From Acanthosepion pharaonis (lineage: Eukaryota > Mollusca > Cephalopoda > Sepiida > Sepiidae), in NCBI GenBank assembly GCA_903632075.3, contig CAHIKZ030000252.1:582501-646500 (forward strand): a stretch of DNA of 64,000 nucleotides, in the 5' to 3' direction. The notes below the pieces were generated by a model. The model was given only the letters and a program-made list of their open reading frames with translations. It searched no databases and was not told where the DNA came from. The position numbers and the translations under genes were made by a program. Position 1 is the stretch's first letter. Every line of letters begins with the position of its first letter. Of this stretch, positions 33,785 to 47,435 are shown piece by piece.

Positions 33785-33980
33785 ACCGAGGCCTGTTAGT
33801 ACAGTTGGTATGATGTTTGCTTTTCAATATGACTGTCCGTGTTTCAATTCTCGGTAGTGGATGAGCACTGCTGATGAGTCCGAAATATTCGGGAAACGGC
33901 CGTCCAGTGCTTTCTGCATTCTGTTGAGGTTTCTTCTAGACTCGATGAATAACTTAATTATAATTATCTCAAATCCTCCT
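33785..33980 (+). mobile_element. SINE family 2 carrying a hammerhead ribozyme
   Basis: A tRNA-like head has TAGTACAGTTGG at 33797-33808, matching the pol III A box, and GTTTCAATTCT at 33841-33851, a weaker B box. The ribozyme at 33865-33910 follows directly. A tail of about 70 bases (TTTCTGCATTCTGTTGAGG onward) runs to an AT-rich end. The layout suggests a short retroposon transcribed by RNA polymerase III. Octopus tRNA-derived SINEs are known from the literature; which named family this is I cannot say. Confidence 0.7.
33865..33910 (+). ncRNA. Type I hammerhead ribozyme (slightly degenerate)
   Basis: Helix I strands GCACTG (33865-33870) and CAGTGC (33905-33910) are perfectly complementary. 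The conserved core CTGATGA is at 33871-33877. Stem II CCGAA/TTCGG (33880-33884 and 33888-33892) has loop ATA. GAAA is at 33893-33896. A very short stem III comes from the self-complementary ACGGCCGT (33896-33903). The GTC cleavage triplet ends at 33904, so cleavage would fall between 33904 and 33905. Two unpaired bases (GT) between the core and stem II suggest a small deletion from a form ending CGGAC, so activity may be reduced. A stem III this short is typical of hammerheads that work best as dimers in Penelope-like elements and retrozymes. Confidence 0.82.
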
Positions 33981-34039
33981 TAATTCTTATCATTTATATA
34001 TATCCACATTTTTGACAGTATGTAAGAAATTGAATAATA

Positions 34040-34521
34040 GGAATAAATGTTGCGTCAAGATTCCAATATAATTGGCCCTGCTCTCGCATCTCGTCTACAG
34101 TCACTTTCTCACAGACGCGCCGTCGCCTCTCTCTGTCTGTTGTGCAAATACTTTCATGGCAATTGCTCCGAGGAGCTGCATTCGCTGGTTCCCAGACTTC
34201 AAGCGCCCTACGAGGCTGGCATCCCGCTCGCACCCCTTCTCTGCCGAAACTCCTAAATGTAGCCGTCTCTTCTACTCCAATAGCTTCATGTCTCGCACCT
34301 CTCGCCTGTGGAACTCCCTTCCCTATTCTAGTTTCCCTGAGAGCTATAATCTCCAATTATTCAAATGTAATGTCAATCGACATCTCCAGTTGCCTTGATC
34401 TATCCACTACCCTCATCCTTTCTTTTATCACTCCTATCTGATCTTGCTCCAAATTTTCTGTAACCCCTTGCGTCCTAGTGGCTTCCCGCCTTGCTTGGGG
34501 TGAAAAAAAAAAAAGAAAGAA
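34040..34521 (+). pseudogene. LINE J 3' end (copy 1)
   Basis: C-terminus and 3' UTR of a Jockey-like LINE. LASRLQSLSHRRAVASL and KYFHGNCSEELHSLVPRLQA are in one frame. After a frameshift come HPFSAETPKCSRLFYSNSF and SRTSRLWNSLP, then FKCNVNRHLQLP with a stop. The 3' UTR CCTTGCGTCCTAGTGGC leads to poly-A (34503-34521). It starts directly after the hammerhead SINE. It is 5'-truncated and non-functional. Confidence 0.8.
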
Positions 34522-34739
34522 ACCAAACAAATTATACACTTTGTACTGGTAATTCACAACTGCAATTTGGATTAAAACAACGTAGTCGAAATTTAGAGAA
34601 ATTCGAACAAGTAACTCGATTTAGAGTTTAATTGTTTTAAAATCAATCAATTACGATAATGTACATATAAATCTTGATTTAAAGCATTCAGATTTTACTA
34701 TAACCGAATGCATTACAACTGTTCGATAGGGTAAAACAG

Positions 34740-34875
34740 AACAATGAGAAACAATATAAATATATAAATAAATAATATAAATATATTAATAAATAATATA
34801 AAAAATAATATAAATAATAAATGAATAATATAAATATATATATAAATAAATAAATAAATAAAATATATATTTAAT
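34740..34875. repeat. AT-rich degenerate tandem repeat
   Basis: Irregular repeats of AATAAATAATATAAATAT. Low complexity, no gene. Confidence 0.8.
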
Positions 34876-34892
34876 ATAGGTCATTTGCATTT

Positions 34893-35172
34893 CCTAAATG
34901 TAGCCGTCTCTTCTACTCCAACTCGCACCTCTCGCCTGTGGAACTCCCTTCCCTATTCCACTTTTCCCTGAGAGCTATAATCTCCAGCTGTTCAAGTGTA
35001 ATGTCAATCGACATCTCCAGTTGCCTTGATCTATCCACTACCCTTCTCCTCATCCTTTCTTCTATCACTCCTATCTGATCTTGCTCTAAATTTTCTGTAA
35101 CCCCTTGCGTCCTAGTGTCTTCCCGCCTTGCTTGGGGTGAAACACTAAAAAAAAAAAAAAAAAAAAAAAAAC
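34893..35172 (+). pseudogene. LINE J 3' end (copy 2), nearly identical to copy 1
   Basis: Begins abruptly at CCTAAATGTAGCCGTCTCTT and matches 34254-34521 almost base for base, apart from a deletion of about 15 bases before CTCGCACCTCTCGCC and a few indels. It ends in a 20-base poly-A. The high similarity to copy 1 only 640 bp away suggests a recent local duplication or two recent insertions. Confidence 0.85.
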
Positions 35173-35467
35173 AGTGAAGTGAAACTTTTCTGTAACCCCA
35201 TGTCCTTTTGAACTGCCATGGCTTTACACAACTTTATTGGTTTTAATATGGGTGAATATCCATGGTTTTGCGGAAAAGATGTAGCAGTGATTCCTTGTTG
35301 GCCTCTACACCATTTTGGATTCAGAGTAGTATCTCCCTAGATAGGCTCGAGCATCTAGTGTACCTTCCTATTTAAAAGATAACTAAGGAGGGAAGAGATG
35401 TATTCAGGCCTTCCACAGAGGTATTAGAGCAAATTTGCTCTTTGCATTTTCTTTGTTAAATTCATCG

Positions 35468-35471
<4 letters not shown>
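35173..35471. other. Spacer, nothing seen
   Basis: No gene or repeat recognised. Confidence 0.35.
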
Positions 35472-35554
<83 letters not shown>

Positions 35555-35757
35555 TAGGTGAAAATTATGGTCAACCACCAACGGTGAAAGGCTGTTTCAT
35601 GCTTATCGAAATCTTGAAGCACGAGGATTTCCCTTAAGCATGAAATAAACTGTCACCACTCTGTGTTGACTTCAATGCCGATAATTATATTTACATAAAC
35701 TCTGTCCCTCTGATATCGAGCACTTTAACTCATAAATATAGCCTTCCTTAGAACTAC

Positions 35758-35822
<65 letters not shown>
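35472..35822. repeat. (CA)n(TA)n and (TA)n microsatellites
   Basis: (CA)n 35472-35511 with (TA)n to 35552, and a separate (TA)n 35762-35822. Confidence 0.95.
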
Positions 35823-35825
<3 letters not shown>

Positions 35826-36395
35826 AGGTAAGATGAATCTCCTAGTAGTATCATCATGTATGGATGTTTTATATTTGGTTGGTATTTTTGTCATTTTGCA
35901 TTGATCGATTATTGTTATTAACATCTTATGTAAATAAGATTTAGGCAACGGTTGCATTTTAATTTACCAAGTAATTCTATACGTTTAAATTATTTACTGA
36001 TTTCTTAAAGAAGAGATTAATTTATTAGATATAAAAAAAAATAATATACCAAACTCACAAAGCATATAACTTGTTAAGCATTTTGTTAAATGACCACTCC
36101 ACATCATTTTTCTTAGGAAATGACATTGACTAATCTGTATAATATGTATCCATTAAAATCCGCCCATACGTTTGTGCTGCCATTAACTGCCAATCTACGG
36201 GTCATGACCCATTTATGGGAAATAATTTCTTAATTTTTGCTTTTTCGCTTAGTTTGAATTTTACGTAGGTCATATTCGATTGGTTGATCAGAGTAAAGTC
36301 CACAAACCTTATAACCCTGTCTCTTTTTTTTTTCGTAAAAAGACGTTGTATCTTGCTTATAATTCTAAATAAATCGTTCAATCGCTAGTAATTTA
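35823..36395. other. AT-rich sequence upstream of ribozyme-like motif
   Basis: No coding motif. The right part (about 36180-36395) resembles in style the 3' region of PLE-C but I cannot align it firmly. Confidence 0.35.
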
Positions 36396-36399
36396 CAAT

Positions 36400-36481
36400 C
36401 GCCTGATGAGATGCATTGATACGCGTTGAAACACAACTGCAACTCTGTAGATTCTGACATGTTTTCAGTGTAATATGCCAA

Positions 36482-36559
<78 letters not shown>

Positions 36560-36584
36560 TTGGGATATTATACTGAAAACATGT
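36400..36584. repeat. Ribozyme-like motif and tail-to-tail inverted repeat around (TA)n
   Basis: CTGATGA (36403-36409) is followed by GATGC/GCGTT (36410-36414 and 36423-36427, with wobble pairs) and GAAAC (36428-36432), a hammerhead-like core. No matching stem III or cleavage triplet is evident. Downstream, arms 36457-36490 and 36551-36584 (GACATGTTTTCAGTGTAATA and its complement) flank a central (TA)n of about 60 bases. Confidence 0.65.
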
Positions 36585-36586
36585 CA

Positions 36587-36589
<3 letters not shown>

Positions 36590-36644
<55 letters not shown>
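36590..36644. repeat. (TA)n microsatellite
   Basis: Second TA run just right of the inverted repeat. Confidence 0.97.
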
Positions 36645-36647
<3 letters not shown>

Positions 36648-37184
36648 AGCTTTTTAACCTGAATTATATTGTATATTTTCTCCTTTTGTTCATGAATATT
36701 TTCTGCTTTTGTTCATGTATATTTTCTGTGGTAGGTGATCTTTTACTGGCTACATCCCGATATGTTTTGGAGTGCAGTTATTCTAATTAATCAAAAAAAT
36801 CACGCCATGAGGAAATAGTTACACAGAGCAAGACCACACCAACAAAAATGTACCAAATATTTATTCGCATTATTAGTATTTCGCATGGTTTTTAAATGTT
36901 TCAAAAATACTGTCATCTACTTTGTGTAAAAACATTTTATTTAATGTCGGCTGTTGTAGTTGTTTTTTTTTATAATAAAAAATTTACAGTGTTTCTTGTA
37001 GTGCGCTGTATAGCATATTGATATTTTCTACTAATGATTTTGGTTATTTGTGATGTGATGATCAGTATGAGAACGGATTTCCCTAATTTTCAAATGTGAT
37101 AAGTTTAAGTGTGTGTGGTTTATTTTATTATTTTAAGAATGTATTATGTTTTTAAATACTTTAATGGATAAGCACTAAATGCAT

Positions 37185-37230
<46 letters not shown>

Positions 37231-38239
37231 CGAAAATATTTAGAGCTTTTAGAAAGAGAGTAGTAGATAGAGGAGAGATAGATGGATGCGATGACAAGCT
37301 GTAATAAACAAATGAATACGTGTATACACTTACATATCTATGACAAATGAAAAATATAATCGTGATGAGGAAATAGAAAAATATACAAACGTATATATAT
37401 ATATAATATATATATATATATTTATATATATATATATATATTATATATGGTTATAAATGTTTAAAAAAACACTGTCACATTCAGAGAACTTTGTGTAAAA
37501 ATTGGTTTAATTAAAAAAAAATGTTTAATTTTATATTAAATGGATAAAACGCTGCAAACAAAACATATTATATTTTTACTAAAACATTGATTTTGGAGGC
37601 GAATTAGCGTAGAGTTTACAAATAGAAGAGAAACTTTAAAGATAGGGAAATAATAAAGGAAAAGTAGTGCCTAAATGTCACGTGACGCAGTTACTAACGA
37701 TGAACGAGCTGGAATGATATAAGAAAGAAAGGAACTGGACAAATCGAGCAGACCATAATAAAATTCGCTACCCGCAGTTGAGCCTAATATTAAATGACGT
37801 CAAAATTTAAAACGCAACAAGGCGGCAAAGACGCTGTACGGGAAGCGATTTTTGTTGAATGGGGGTAGAAACAATTGGAAAAAAGACAGATACAGAGAAT
37901 TATATAAATATATGTAATATCGGAATATATAATCAGTCGAAAGAGCAATGACAAATAAAGAGCATATGAGCTTGGCGGAGTGATTAGCAGCATTATGTAG
38001 AGAAAAGAGAATCGGTTACTAAAAGAAAACTGAATTGAGGCTACACTTAAAAACGTATCTCTGAGGACTGTTGTTCAAAATAGTAGGGTTATATAGAACT
38101 CAGAATAAAATATGATCCGTGATGAGCGCGAAATGCGATTTATAAGTCGGGGACACTAAAATATATATATATATATATACATGGAAATATGTTTTGACAG
38201 AGGGAAAAAACAACACTTAGATCCGAAGACGGATTGGGA
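36645..38239. other. AT-rich sequence with minor microsatellites
   Basis: (TA)n at 37189-37222, 37393-37442 (interrupted) and 38158-38179. No coding motif or transposon end recognised. Confidence 0.5.
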
Positions 38240-38760
38240 TTATGACGTTTCCAAAATGGAATGAAATTGCAAGACAAGAGGATTTCATTGGTGACAAAAG
38301 AAGAGTACTGGGCTGCTGCAAGACATCTGTCCATTAAAACAAATGTTGGACGGTTCAATCAAAGACAAAAAAAAGAGATTTTTTTTTTTGAGATGTGGTT
38401 CAACAGAATGATGCTAAAGATATCATGGACCGAGTGTGTGAGCAACGATGCAGTCTTGGAGAGGATACAAACAAGGAGGAAGCTTATACTTAACATCAGG
38501 AAGAGGGAGATGAAATTTCTGGGGCATGTAATGAGAAAGGAGGGCCTGGAGAATCTGATATACACGGGTCGAATAGAGGGAAAAAGAGACAAGAGAAAGC
38601 AATGCATGACATTCCTGGCGGGCTTAAGCAAGTGGTTGGCAGAACGTAGTCTGGGAGAGTTGGCAAAGGCACGAAACTTATTGAGAGCTACAAAGCACAG
38701 AGGGAAGTGGAAAGCTATGATCGTCTGCATTCTAAAAGGATATAACCCATAAAAGAAGAC
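38240..38760 (+). pseudogene. LINE R reverse-transcriptase C-terminus (copy 2)
   Basis: The frame 38261-38752 is open for 163 codons and reads MLKISWTECVSNDAVLERI, then FLGHVMRKEGLENLIYTGRI and ends KGYNP. It corresponds to the same segment as the copy at 10905-11420 but is better preserved. The upstream part (RISLVTK-like at 38280) is in the same frame after small changes. Still only a C-terminal fragment without the polymerase active site. Confidence 0.85.
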
Positions 38761-39411
38761 GGTTGAAAAGGGAAACGAAAATTGGTTGCTGGAAGGAAGA
38801 ATGTATAGAACAATCCAGCAGAAAATATAATAAAAGTATAAATATCTTTTTTAGCGGAGAGGGCGTACAGTGAATCAGGTGTAGTATCTCAGGTAGAAAC
38901 AACGATACAGAAGGTAAAGGAACAGCATGATTGAGAATTTGAATAATGGTGTTAGTATGGGTCATGGAATCTGCAATTGCTTGGCGAAAAATATCAAACG
39001 AAACGAAAAGAACCACCACGAAAAGACAGACATGGGCCCTGGTAGAAAGTATTCGGGTGAAAACGAACCGAATAGAGTTATGATGAATGAAATAAGGAGC
39101 CAAGTTGCAAAGATGTGATTGATAGAAAACGGCCCCTAACGTTCTGGATCGACCAGTATGGCAGAAAAGATGAGTAGAGAAAACAGGAAAAATAAAAATA
39201 TAATTTATTTTCGCCTATACAGGATGGGATCAGCTGTCACATGACGGATATATATCTGTCAGAACTTCAGGATTTTATTTGACAAACCATGATTTATGAA
39301 GGAAACGTAAAATCCATGGATCAGCTGAAGAACAAAATCTTCATCTCTTCGATCGACGTATTCGCAGACCATACTATATCATAGAATCATCAAAAATTTT
39401 AGAATCATCGA

Positions 39412-39413
<2 letters not shown>
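38761..39413. other. Spacer, no gene seen
   Basis: Frames of 63 codons (plus, 38927) and 123 codons (minus, 39103-38732) overlap in antisense and have no motif. Confidence 0.4.
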
Positions 39414-41510
<2,097 letters not shown>

Positions 41511-41514
41511 AATT

Positions 41515-42358
41515 TATCAGTATAAACAACAAAGTAGAATTTCAGCTTATGACTATCTATGCAGATGACACAACCATTCTCCAAAACAAAACTGATATAA
41601 CCTATTTTACCTTCCATTAGCATGGCTGATGCTAAACTTTAGGAGAGTGGTTAATTATGCCTTCTTAGATTACCTGTAACATGAGCTGAAGTGCTTATAT
41701 CGAATCAATTGCTAGATGTACTGCTAGCAAAGTTGGTTCATTGTGTCGTCTTGGACAATTTTTCTCGCCAGAATCTATCTTATATATTAATGTCTACTAT
41801 TCGCCCTTGCTTTGAATACTGGTACTTCATCTGGTTTGATGTTCCTATATTTAGCGATTCGTGATAAAATCCAAAGAATCTGCAATGTTATTCGTTGTGA
41901 CCTGGCATTTCGCCTTCAGTCACTTTCTCTCCACCGTAAGGTAGCTTCCCTATGACTTTTCTACAAATAATTTCATGGTAATTGCTCTAATGAACTTTCT
42001 TACCGAGACTTTATGAGTTTAAACGCAGTACTAGATTGGCGGCAAGGTCTCATCATTTTGAAATTGAATTGGCCAGGTGTAAACGTAATTCAATGGTGAT
42101 AGTTTTTTTTTTCTATCGCACATCTCGCTTGTGGAACTCTCTTCCGTCTTGCTTCCCAGTCAACTTTTATCTTCAGAATTTAAATGCAATGTCAATCGTC
42201 ATCTACTGTCTACTTAAATTTTGTTATTTTAATGTTCTCTCTCCTGAATAGTATTTTTTCTCTAGTATTCTCTAACACTCAGTAGGCACCGTGCGTCTTC
42301 GTGGTTTTATTGCCTTACTTGTGGGGAATTGATAAAAAAAAAAAAACAAAAAAAAACA
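41515..42358 (+). pseudogene. LINE J reverse transcriptase to 3' end (copy 3)
   Basis: Contains YADDT at 41558-41572, then scraps of the thumb, LAFRLQSLSLHRKVASL near 41910, a degraded FYKxFHGNC segment, RTSRLWNSLPS near 42117-42150, NLNAMSIVI near 42178, and a 3' UTR ending in poly-A near 42333-42358. It extends further 5' than copies 1 and 2. Multiple frameshifts. Confidence 0.75.
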
Positions 42359-42878
42359 GACAATAACTAAAATACATTCTCTAAGCCAGAACCTGAAGAC
42401 GATATCTTCGGTCCCTTTTTTTGGATTAATATTTCTATTCTTGATTTTCTCGTCTAGACTGCTGAACCCTGTACTCACTGAGTTTAGTTAGTTGTTCGCG
42501 TATGTTTTTTTTCTTTCTAGCTGATCCAAATCGGTTTATTTTTTTATTATTTTGTTTGTTAGGTATTGTCTATTCTAGCTATATGAATTTTTCAGAAGAA
42601 ATACACATTATTTATTTTAAACTGTTTCAGTTACGTATAACATTTAATTATTTTTGTCGGGAATCAATATTAAATTTATGGTGATTAAAACATTACTTAT
42701 AATGATAAGGTTTTAATAATTATATAATTTAGTATAAATTAGCGTATATTTTAATATAAGTTTTAAGTATAACTTAAGTATTTTTAAAAATATAATTTGA
42801 TCTTACAATAAAGCAAATATAATCTATCACTTAATCGCCGGAAATTAATACCATGATAACGTTAAGCTGAAAACCAGC
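42359..42878. other. AT-rich spacer
   Basis: No gene or repeat recognised. Confidence 0.4.
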
Positions 42879-42962
42879 TTAATTTAAGAGATCTTTTCAG
42901 AGCAGATCTTAATTTAAGAGATCTTTTCAGAGCAGATCTTAATTTAAGAGATCTTTTCAGAG
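42879..42962. repeat. 30-bp tandem repeat, 2.8 copies
   Basis: Perfect copies of a 30-bp unit starting AATTTAAGAGATCTTTTCAG. Each unit contains two AGATCT-like sites. The identity of the copies suggests a recent expansion. Confidence 0.95.
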
Positions 42963-43624
42963 AAGGCTGAATAAATGAAAAACAAATATCAAAGTGAACA
43001 TGTGGAATAAGATTTACGCAGTGTGATTACTGTGCTAATAATTGAAGTTATTGGTTATAACCTTTAAAAGAACACTATCAAGAAAACAATTTTATTGATA
43101 GTTATCAACGTGAATTTCAGACACTTTCAGTGAATAAGATATCTATTATAGATCACTTCCTAAGAGTTCAAAGAGGATTTTTGTAATAGCAAATATTTTA
43201 TGTACCATTGAACTTTGTTCAGTCCCCCAGTTATTTATATTTTCATTATATTTTTCTTTCCTATTTAATTTTTTTTCATTTGTGATAAAGAAAGATAATA
43301 TTAGTTTAACTTTCGTTCAGTGTTATAACTAATATCTTACTTTTGAATAGATTGAATTTAATGATGATAATATTTATTTCCGTCTCAAGAGATTATAGAC
43401 TATTATTTTTAATCGACATTCCTTCACTATTTTTCCATGTTGAAAGGGGAAAGCAATATTACACTTCAACCCAAAATTTATTCTTTAATTACAATAAGAA
43501 AAAAAAAGAACACTGTCGGTTTACCTCTAATTTTATTGGTTTGGTTTGTCATTATAAATCATGATTATTTGAAAATATATATTTTATTTAATTAATAGAA
43601 TGATATAAAAACGGGTAGATATAC
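42963..43624. other. AT-rich spacer, no gene seen
   Basis: A 73-codon plus frame at 43343 has no motif. Confidence 0.4.
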
Positions 43625-44340
43625 GCTGGAAAATGCCCCGTCCAAGAAACCATTCAACACAAATAAACACTTCACTTTGAAACTGCGAGACTGGGACTTG
43701 TACCATGCAATGAAAACCTTGATCATAAAATCGCAGTAACACAGATCAGTTTAATTGCTTCATCCAATTTGAATCGTCCAAGAATGGTTTCGTCAACAAT
43801 TCCAATCCATATTATAACACTGCCGTCTCCTTGTTGCGTTCTTTAAGCCACGTCTGAATTGCATAAAATCCATCCTTTGGCCCATCCATCAGGTTCATCA
43901 AATGCCACTCTAGATTCATCAGTGAAAATGACTTAGAGAAAGTCAATTTCCATGTATTTCTTGGCCCAAATTTTACCTTTTAAAATATTTGTTTTTAGGT
44001 GATGGCCTAGGAGATATTTTACAGATCCTAATTCACAAAGTATACTACATCTTTTGTCCTTGACTCCATCAATTCTAGCAGTTTTAAAGGTCTGAGCACT
44101 GGTCAAAACTGGTTGTTTCACCATAAATCGCTTTAGTTTACGTTCATCTCGATGAATTAATTTCTTAAAACCTTTTCCTTTGCTTCGAGTTCACAACTTA
44201 TATTTTCAACAGCCTTCTTTATCCTTCGATGATCACTTCAAAGCTCCTATGATATTTCCAATATGGACATTCTCTCACTCAATAACTGGTATTTTCTGTT
44301 TTTCTGCAGTTGTTAGATTCTTTCCTTTATACATGTTTCA
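43625..44340 (-). pseudogene. Tc1-like transposase relic
   Basis: Read on the minus strand from MYKGKNLTTAEKQKIPVIE (about 44332), the helix-turn-helix start of Tc1-type transposases. A linker follows (intact frame 44124-43933), then FTDES with the first catalytic Asp, FDEPDGWAKGW (about 43900-43870) and QQGDGSVIIWIGIV (about 43840-43800). The second catalytic region is degraded (D-GAFSS in place of DNAPSH near 43640). The end with the third acidic residue is missing. Frameshifts are few, so this is a moderately old copy. I found no inverted repeats at its edges. Confidence 0.85.
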
Positions 44341-45690
44341 AAATATGAATAAAGAATAAAAAGAAAAATAGTTTTTATTAGATTTCAGAGGTCTTAATCT
44401 AATATTAGTTTAATCTTCATAATAACTTCAGTCAGCCCGTTTTCGTAAATTCCAAGTATCTCAAAAACTACCCATTAAAATTGGCAGAATATTTAAGTTA
44501 ATGTTTTACTCAGGATGAAAATAGACGTGTTTCAATGTGACAAATATTGCCCAGGAATTTCTGAGTTATTGAGGTTTACTTGATTTGCATAATAACTTCA
44601 GACAGGATATAGAATGAAATGAAATAAGAATTCAACCTCTCTTTTTGAAGAGTAACAGGAGAACAATCGGACGCACGATTAAAATATAAAATTAAAAAAA
44701 ACGACTTCTAAGAAATTGGAAACCAATCAATTAGTCTAAATTAAACGAATAAAAATGACCCCTAACCTGATATATACATGATGTGTACCCCAAATTTCAG
44801 TAAATTTCAATAGTTTGTTATTATGTCACACTTTGTCAAATTAGAGTGTTCCGCCATTTTTGCTTGATATTTCACAAAAGCATTAAGTGTCACATTTTAT
44901 ATAAATATTTCTTTCTTTCAAACATTTTACAGGGTGGTTCGGAAATCTTGTCAGCCCTACTAAAAAATAATGAGGGCAATACAAGAAAAAATAATACAAA
45001 ACACATGTACTGGATTCAGTATATTCACTTTCATTGACGCTGTCGAATATCGGGAAGGTCTGTATGAACACCATCATTTTCGTGGCACAAAATGATGCTG
45101 CGTCATGTCTTGTGTTATATTTTACGAATCTGTGTTTTCCAAAAGACGTCCTTCAAATGATGGGTATTCTGGTATCGTTCATGTAAATCTCTCTCTTTGA
45201 TAATACCCCATATAATGCTGAAATAGAAAATTATATTATGTATAGGTGACAAGAATTTCAGAAGACCGTGTACGTAACGTTTGAAGATGTCTGAGAATTA
45301 AAGTAACGAATACATGTATCAGTAAAGTAAACGTAAATAAAAATGTTCGTTCTTGTAAATAATCAGAATTGGACCGAACCATTTATTGATTTTTCACTGA
45401 TAATGTGGAGAAAATATTTATTTAAAAAGCAATGATTTTTATTATTTAATATATTGCTAAGGAACAAAAGACTAATGAGAATTTCTTACTTCATATTTTC
45501 AAATAAATTTACAGAATGACATAAAAAGCCGTAGATGTACTAAATGAATGGCATTGAAAAAAATCACAATTCGACCAAGAATCCCTTCCACAAAAAATCT
45601 GACGTTCCTTTATTTAGTCAAATTTTAAAAGTTTGTCTTGCGTAGAATTTATCTGCGAACATTGCTTTGACCTGATAAATATTTTATATT
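44341..45690. other. Unassigned AT-rich sequence with possible transposon end
   Basis: CAGGGTGGTTCGGAAATC at about 44932, after TA, resembles a mariner-type terminus, but no partner end was found. A short direct repeat CATAATAACTTCAG occurs at about 44417 and 44589. Confidence 0.4.
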
Positions 45691-45835
45691 CGAAAAGAAA
45701 GAAAAAGAATGAGGGTAGGTAGAGAGAGAAGATAGTGGGGTAGAGAGAGAAGAGAGACAAAGAGAGAAAAAGAAAGAGAGAGAGAGGTAGAGAAAGAGAG
45801 GTAGGAAGAGAGATCGGACAAAGAAATAGAAGATA
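45691..45835. repeat. Purine-rich tract
   Basis: G/A-rich low-complexity sequence (AGAGAGAGGTAGAGAAAGAG type). Confidence 0.85.
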
Positions 45836-46129
45836 AAAAAATAATGTATGCTTCTAAATATTGTGTTGAGGGAAATCAAGCATCGACACTTGAAGTATAT
45901 TCGATGATGCGAGTTCAACTTCGAACCTTATCTGTTGCATTTCCTTCAAAACTACTTGCGAAGGGGGTGAATCCATCTCTTCTCCCCCCACCCCAATCAA
46001 CTGTATCTTAAGCGGTAGAATAAAATTAACTCTTAAGCTTTGCGTGGTAACCAGTCTAAAAGAAGGAAAAGTCTGAACTACAAAACCCTAGAGAAAGCAG
46101 TGAGAAACCATTCAGTTATATTTCCCAAT
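45836..46129. other. Spacer, nothing seen
   Basis: Short runs of C (45985-45995) and no gene. Confidence 0.35.
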
Positions 46130-47435
46130 AAGGTATTTGCTATTCACGGATAATTATGAAAAGAAACTATTGCTATTCATTGATAATTACGAAATTAAGG
46201 TCTTGCTATTGGCGGATAATTATGAAAAGAAGGTATTTGCTATTGGCGGATAATTATGAAAAGAAGGTATTTACTATTCATTGATTATTATGAAAAGAAA
46301 TATTGCTATTCATTGTTAATTACGAAATGAAGGTCTTGCTATTGGCGGATAATTATGAAAAGAAGGTATTTGCTATTGGCGGATAATTATGAAAAGAAGG
46401 TATTTACTATTCATTGATAATTATGAAAAGAAAGATTGCTATTCATTGATAATTACGAAATGAAGGTCTTGCTATTTGCGGTTAATTATAAGAAGTCATT
46501 GTTATTATGGATAATTGTGAAAAGAAGGTATTTACTATTCATTGATAATTATGAAAAGAAATATTGCTATTCATTGATAATTACGAAATGAAGGTCTTGC
46601 TATTTGCGGTTAATTATGAAAAGAAGGTATTTGCTATTGGCGGATAATTATGAAAAGAAGGTATTTACTATTCATTGATAATTATGAAAAGAAATATTGC
46701 TATTCATTGTTAATTACGAAATGAAGGTCTTGCTATTGGCGGATAATTATGAAAATAAGGTATTTGCTATTGGCGGATAATTATGAAAAGAAGGTATTTA
46801 CTATTCATTGATAATTATGAAAAGAAATATTGCTATTCATTGATAATTACGAAATGAAGGTCTTGCTATTTGCGGTTAATTATGAGAAGTCATTGCTATT
46901 GGCGGATAATTATGAAAATAAGGTATTTGCTATTGGCGGATAATTATGAAAAGAAGATACTTGCTATTGGCGGATAATTATGAAAATAAGGTATTTGCTA
47001 TTGGCGGATAATTATGAAAATAAGGTATTTGCTATTGGCGGATAATTATGAAAAGAAGGTATTTACTATTCATTGATAATTATGAAAAGAAATATTGCTA
47101 TTCATTGATAATTACGAAATGAAGGTCTTGCTATTTGCGGTTAATTATGAGAAGTCATTGCTATTGGCAGATAATTATGAAAATAAGGTATTTGCTATTG
47201 GCGGATAATTATGAAAAGAAGGTATTTGCTATTCATTGATAATTATGAAATGAAGGTCTTGCTATTTGCGGTTAATTATAAGAAGTCATTGCTATTGGCG
47301 GATAATTATGAAAATAAGGTATTTTCTATTCGTGGATAATTATGAAAAGAAAGTATTGCTATTCATTGATAATTACGAAATGAATGTCTTGCTATTTGCG
47401 GTTAATTATGAGAAGTCATTGCTATTCGCGGATAT
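46130..47435. repeat. 30-34-bp satellite with higher-order structure, about 40 units
   Basis: Tandem units built on GCTATTGGCGGATAATTATG and GCTATTCATTGATAATTATG. At least five variants recur in a set order: GGCGG-type units, a TTTACTATTCATTG unit, an AAATATTGC unit ending ACGAAATG, an AAGGTCTTGC...GCGGTTAA unit and a TCATTGC unit. The resulting higher-order period is roughly 160-200 bp. The frame 47266-47469 reads an 11-residue periodic peptide from it and is not a gene. Confidence 0.92.

Noticed and set aside
38732..39103. 123-codon minus frame
   Set aside because: No motif, partly antisense to other frames. The minus frame 38730-38359 beside it is simply the antisense of LINE R copy 2.
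44932..44950. CAGGGTGGTTCGGAAATC as a mariner terminus
   Set aside because: It follows TA and looks right, but no opposite end or transposase was found nearby.
46130..47435. CRISPR-like array
   Set aside because: The repeats are directly adjacent variants with no unique spacers, and the genome is eukaryotic. The same holds for 4479-5405 and 62585-63190.
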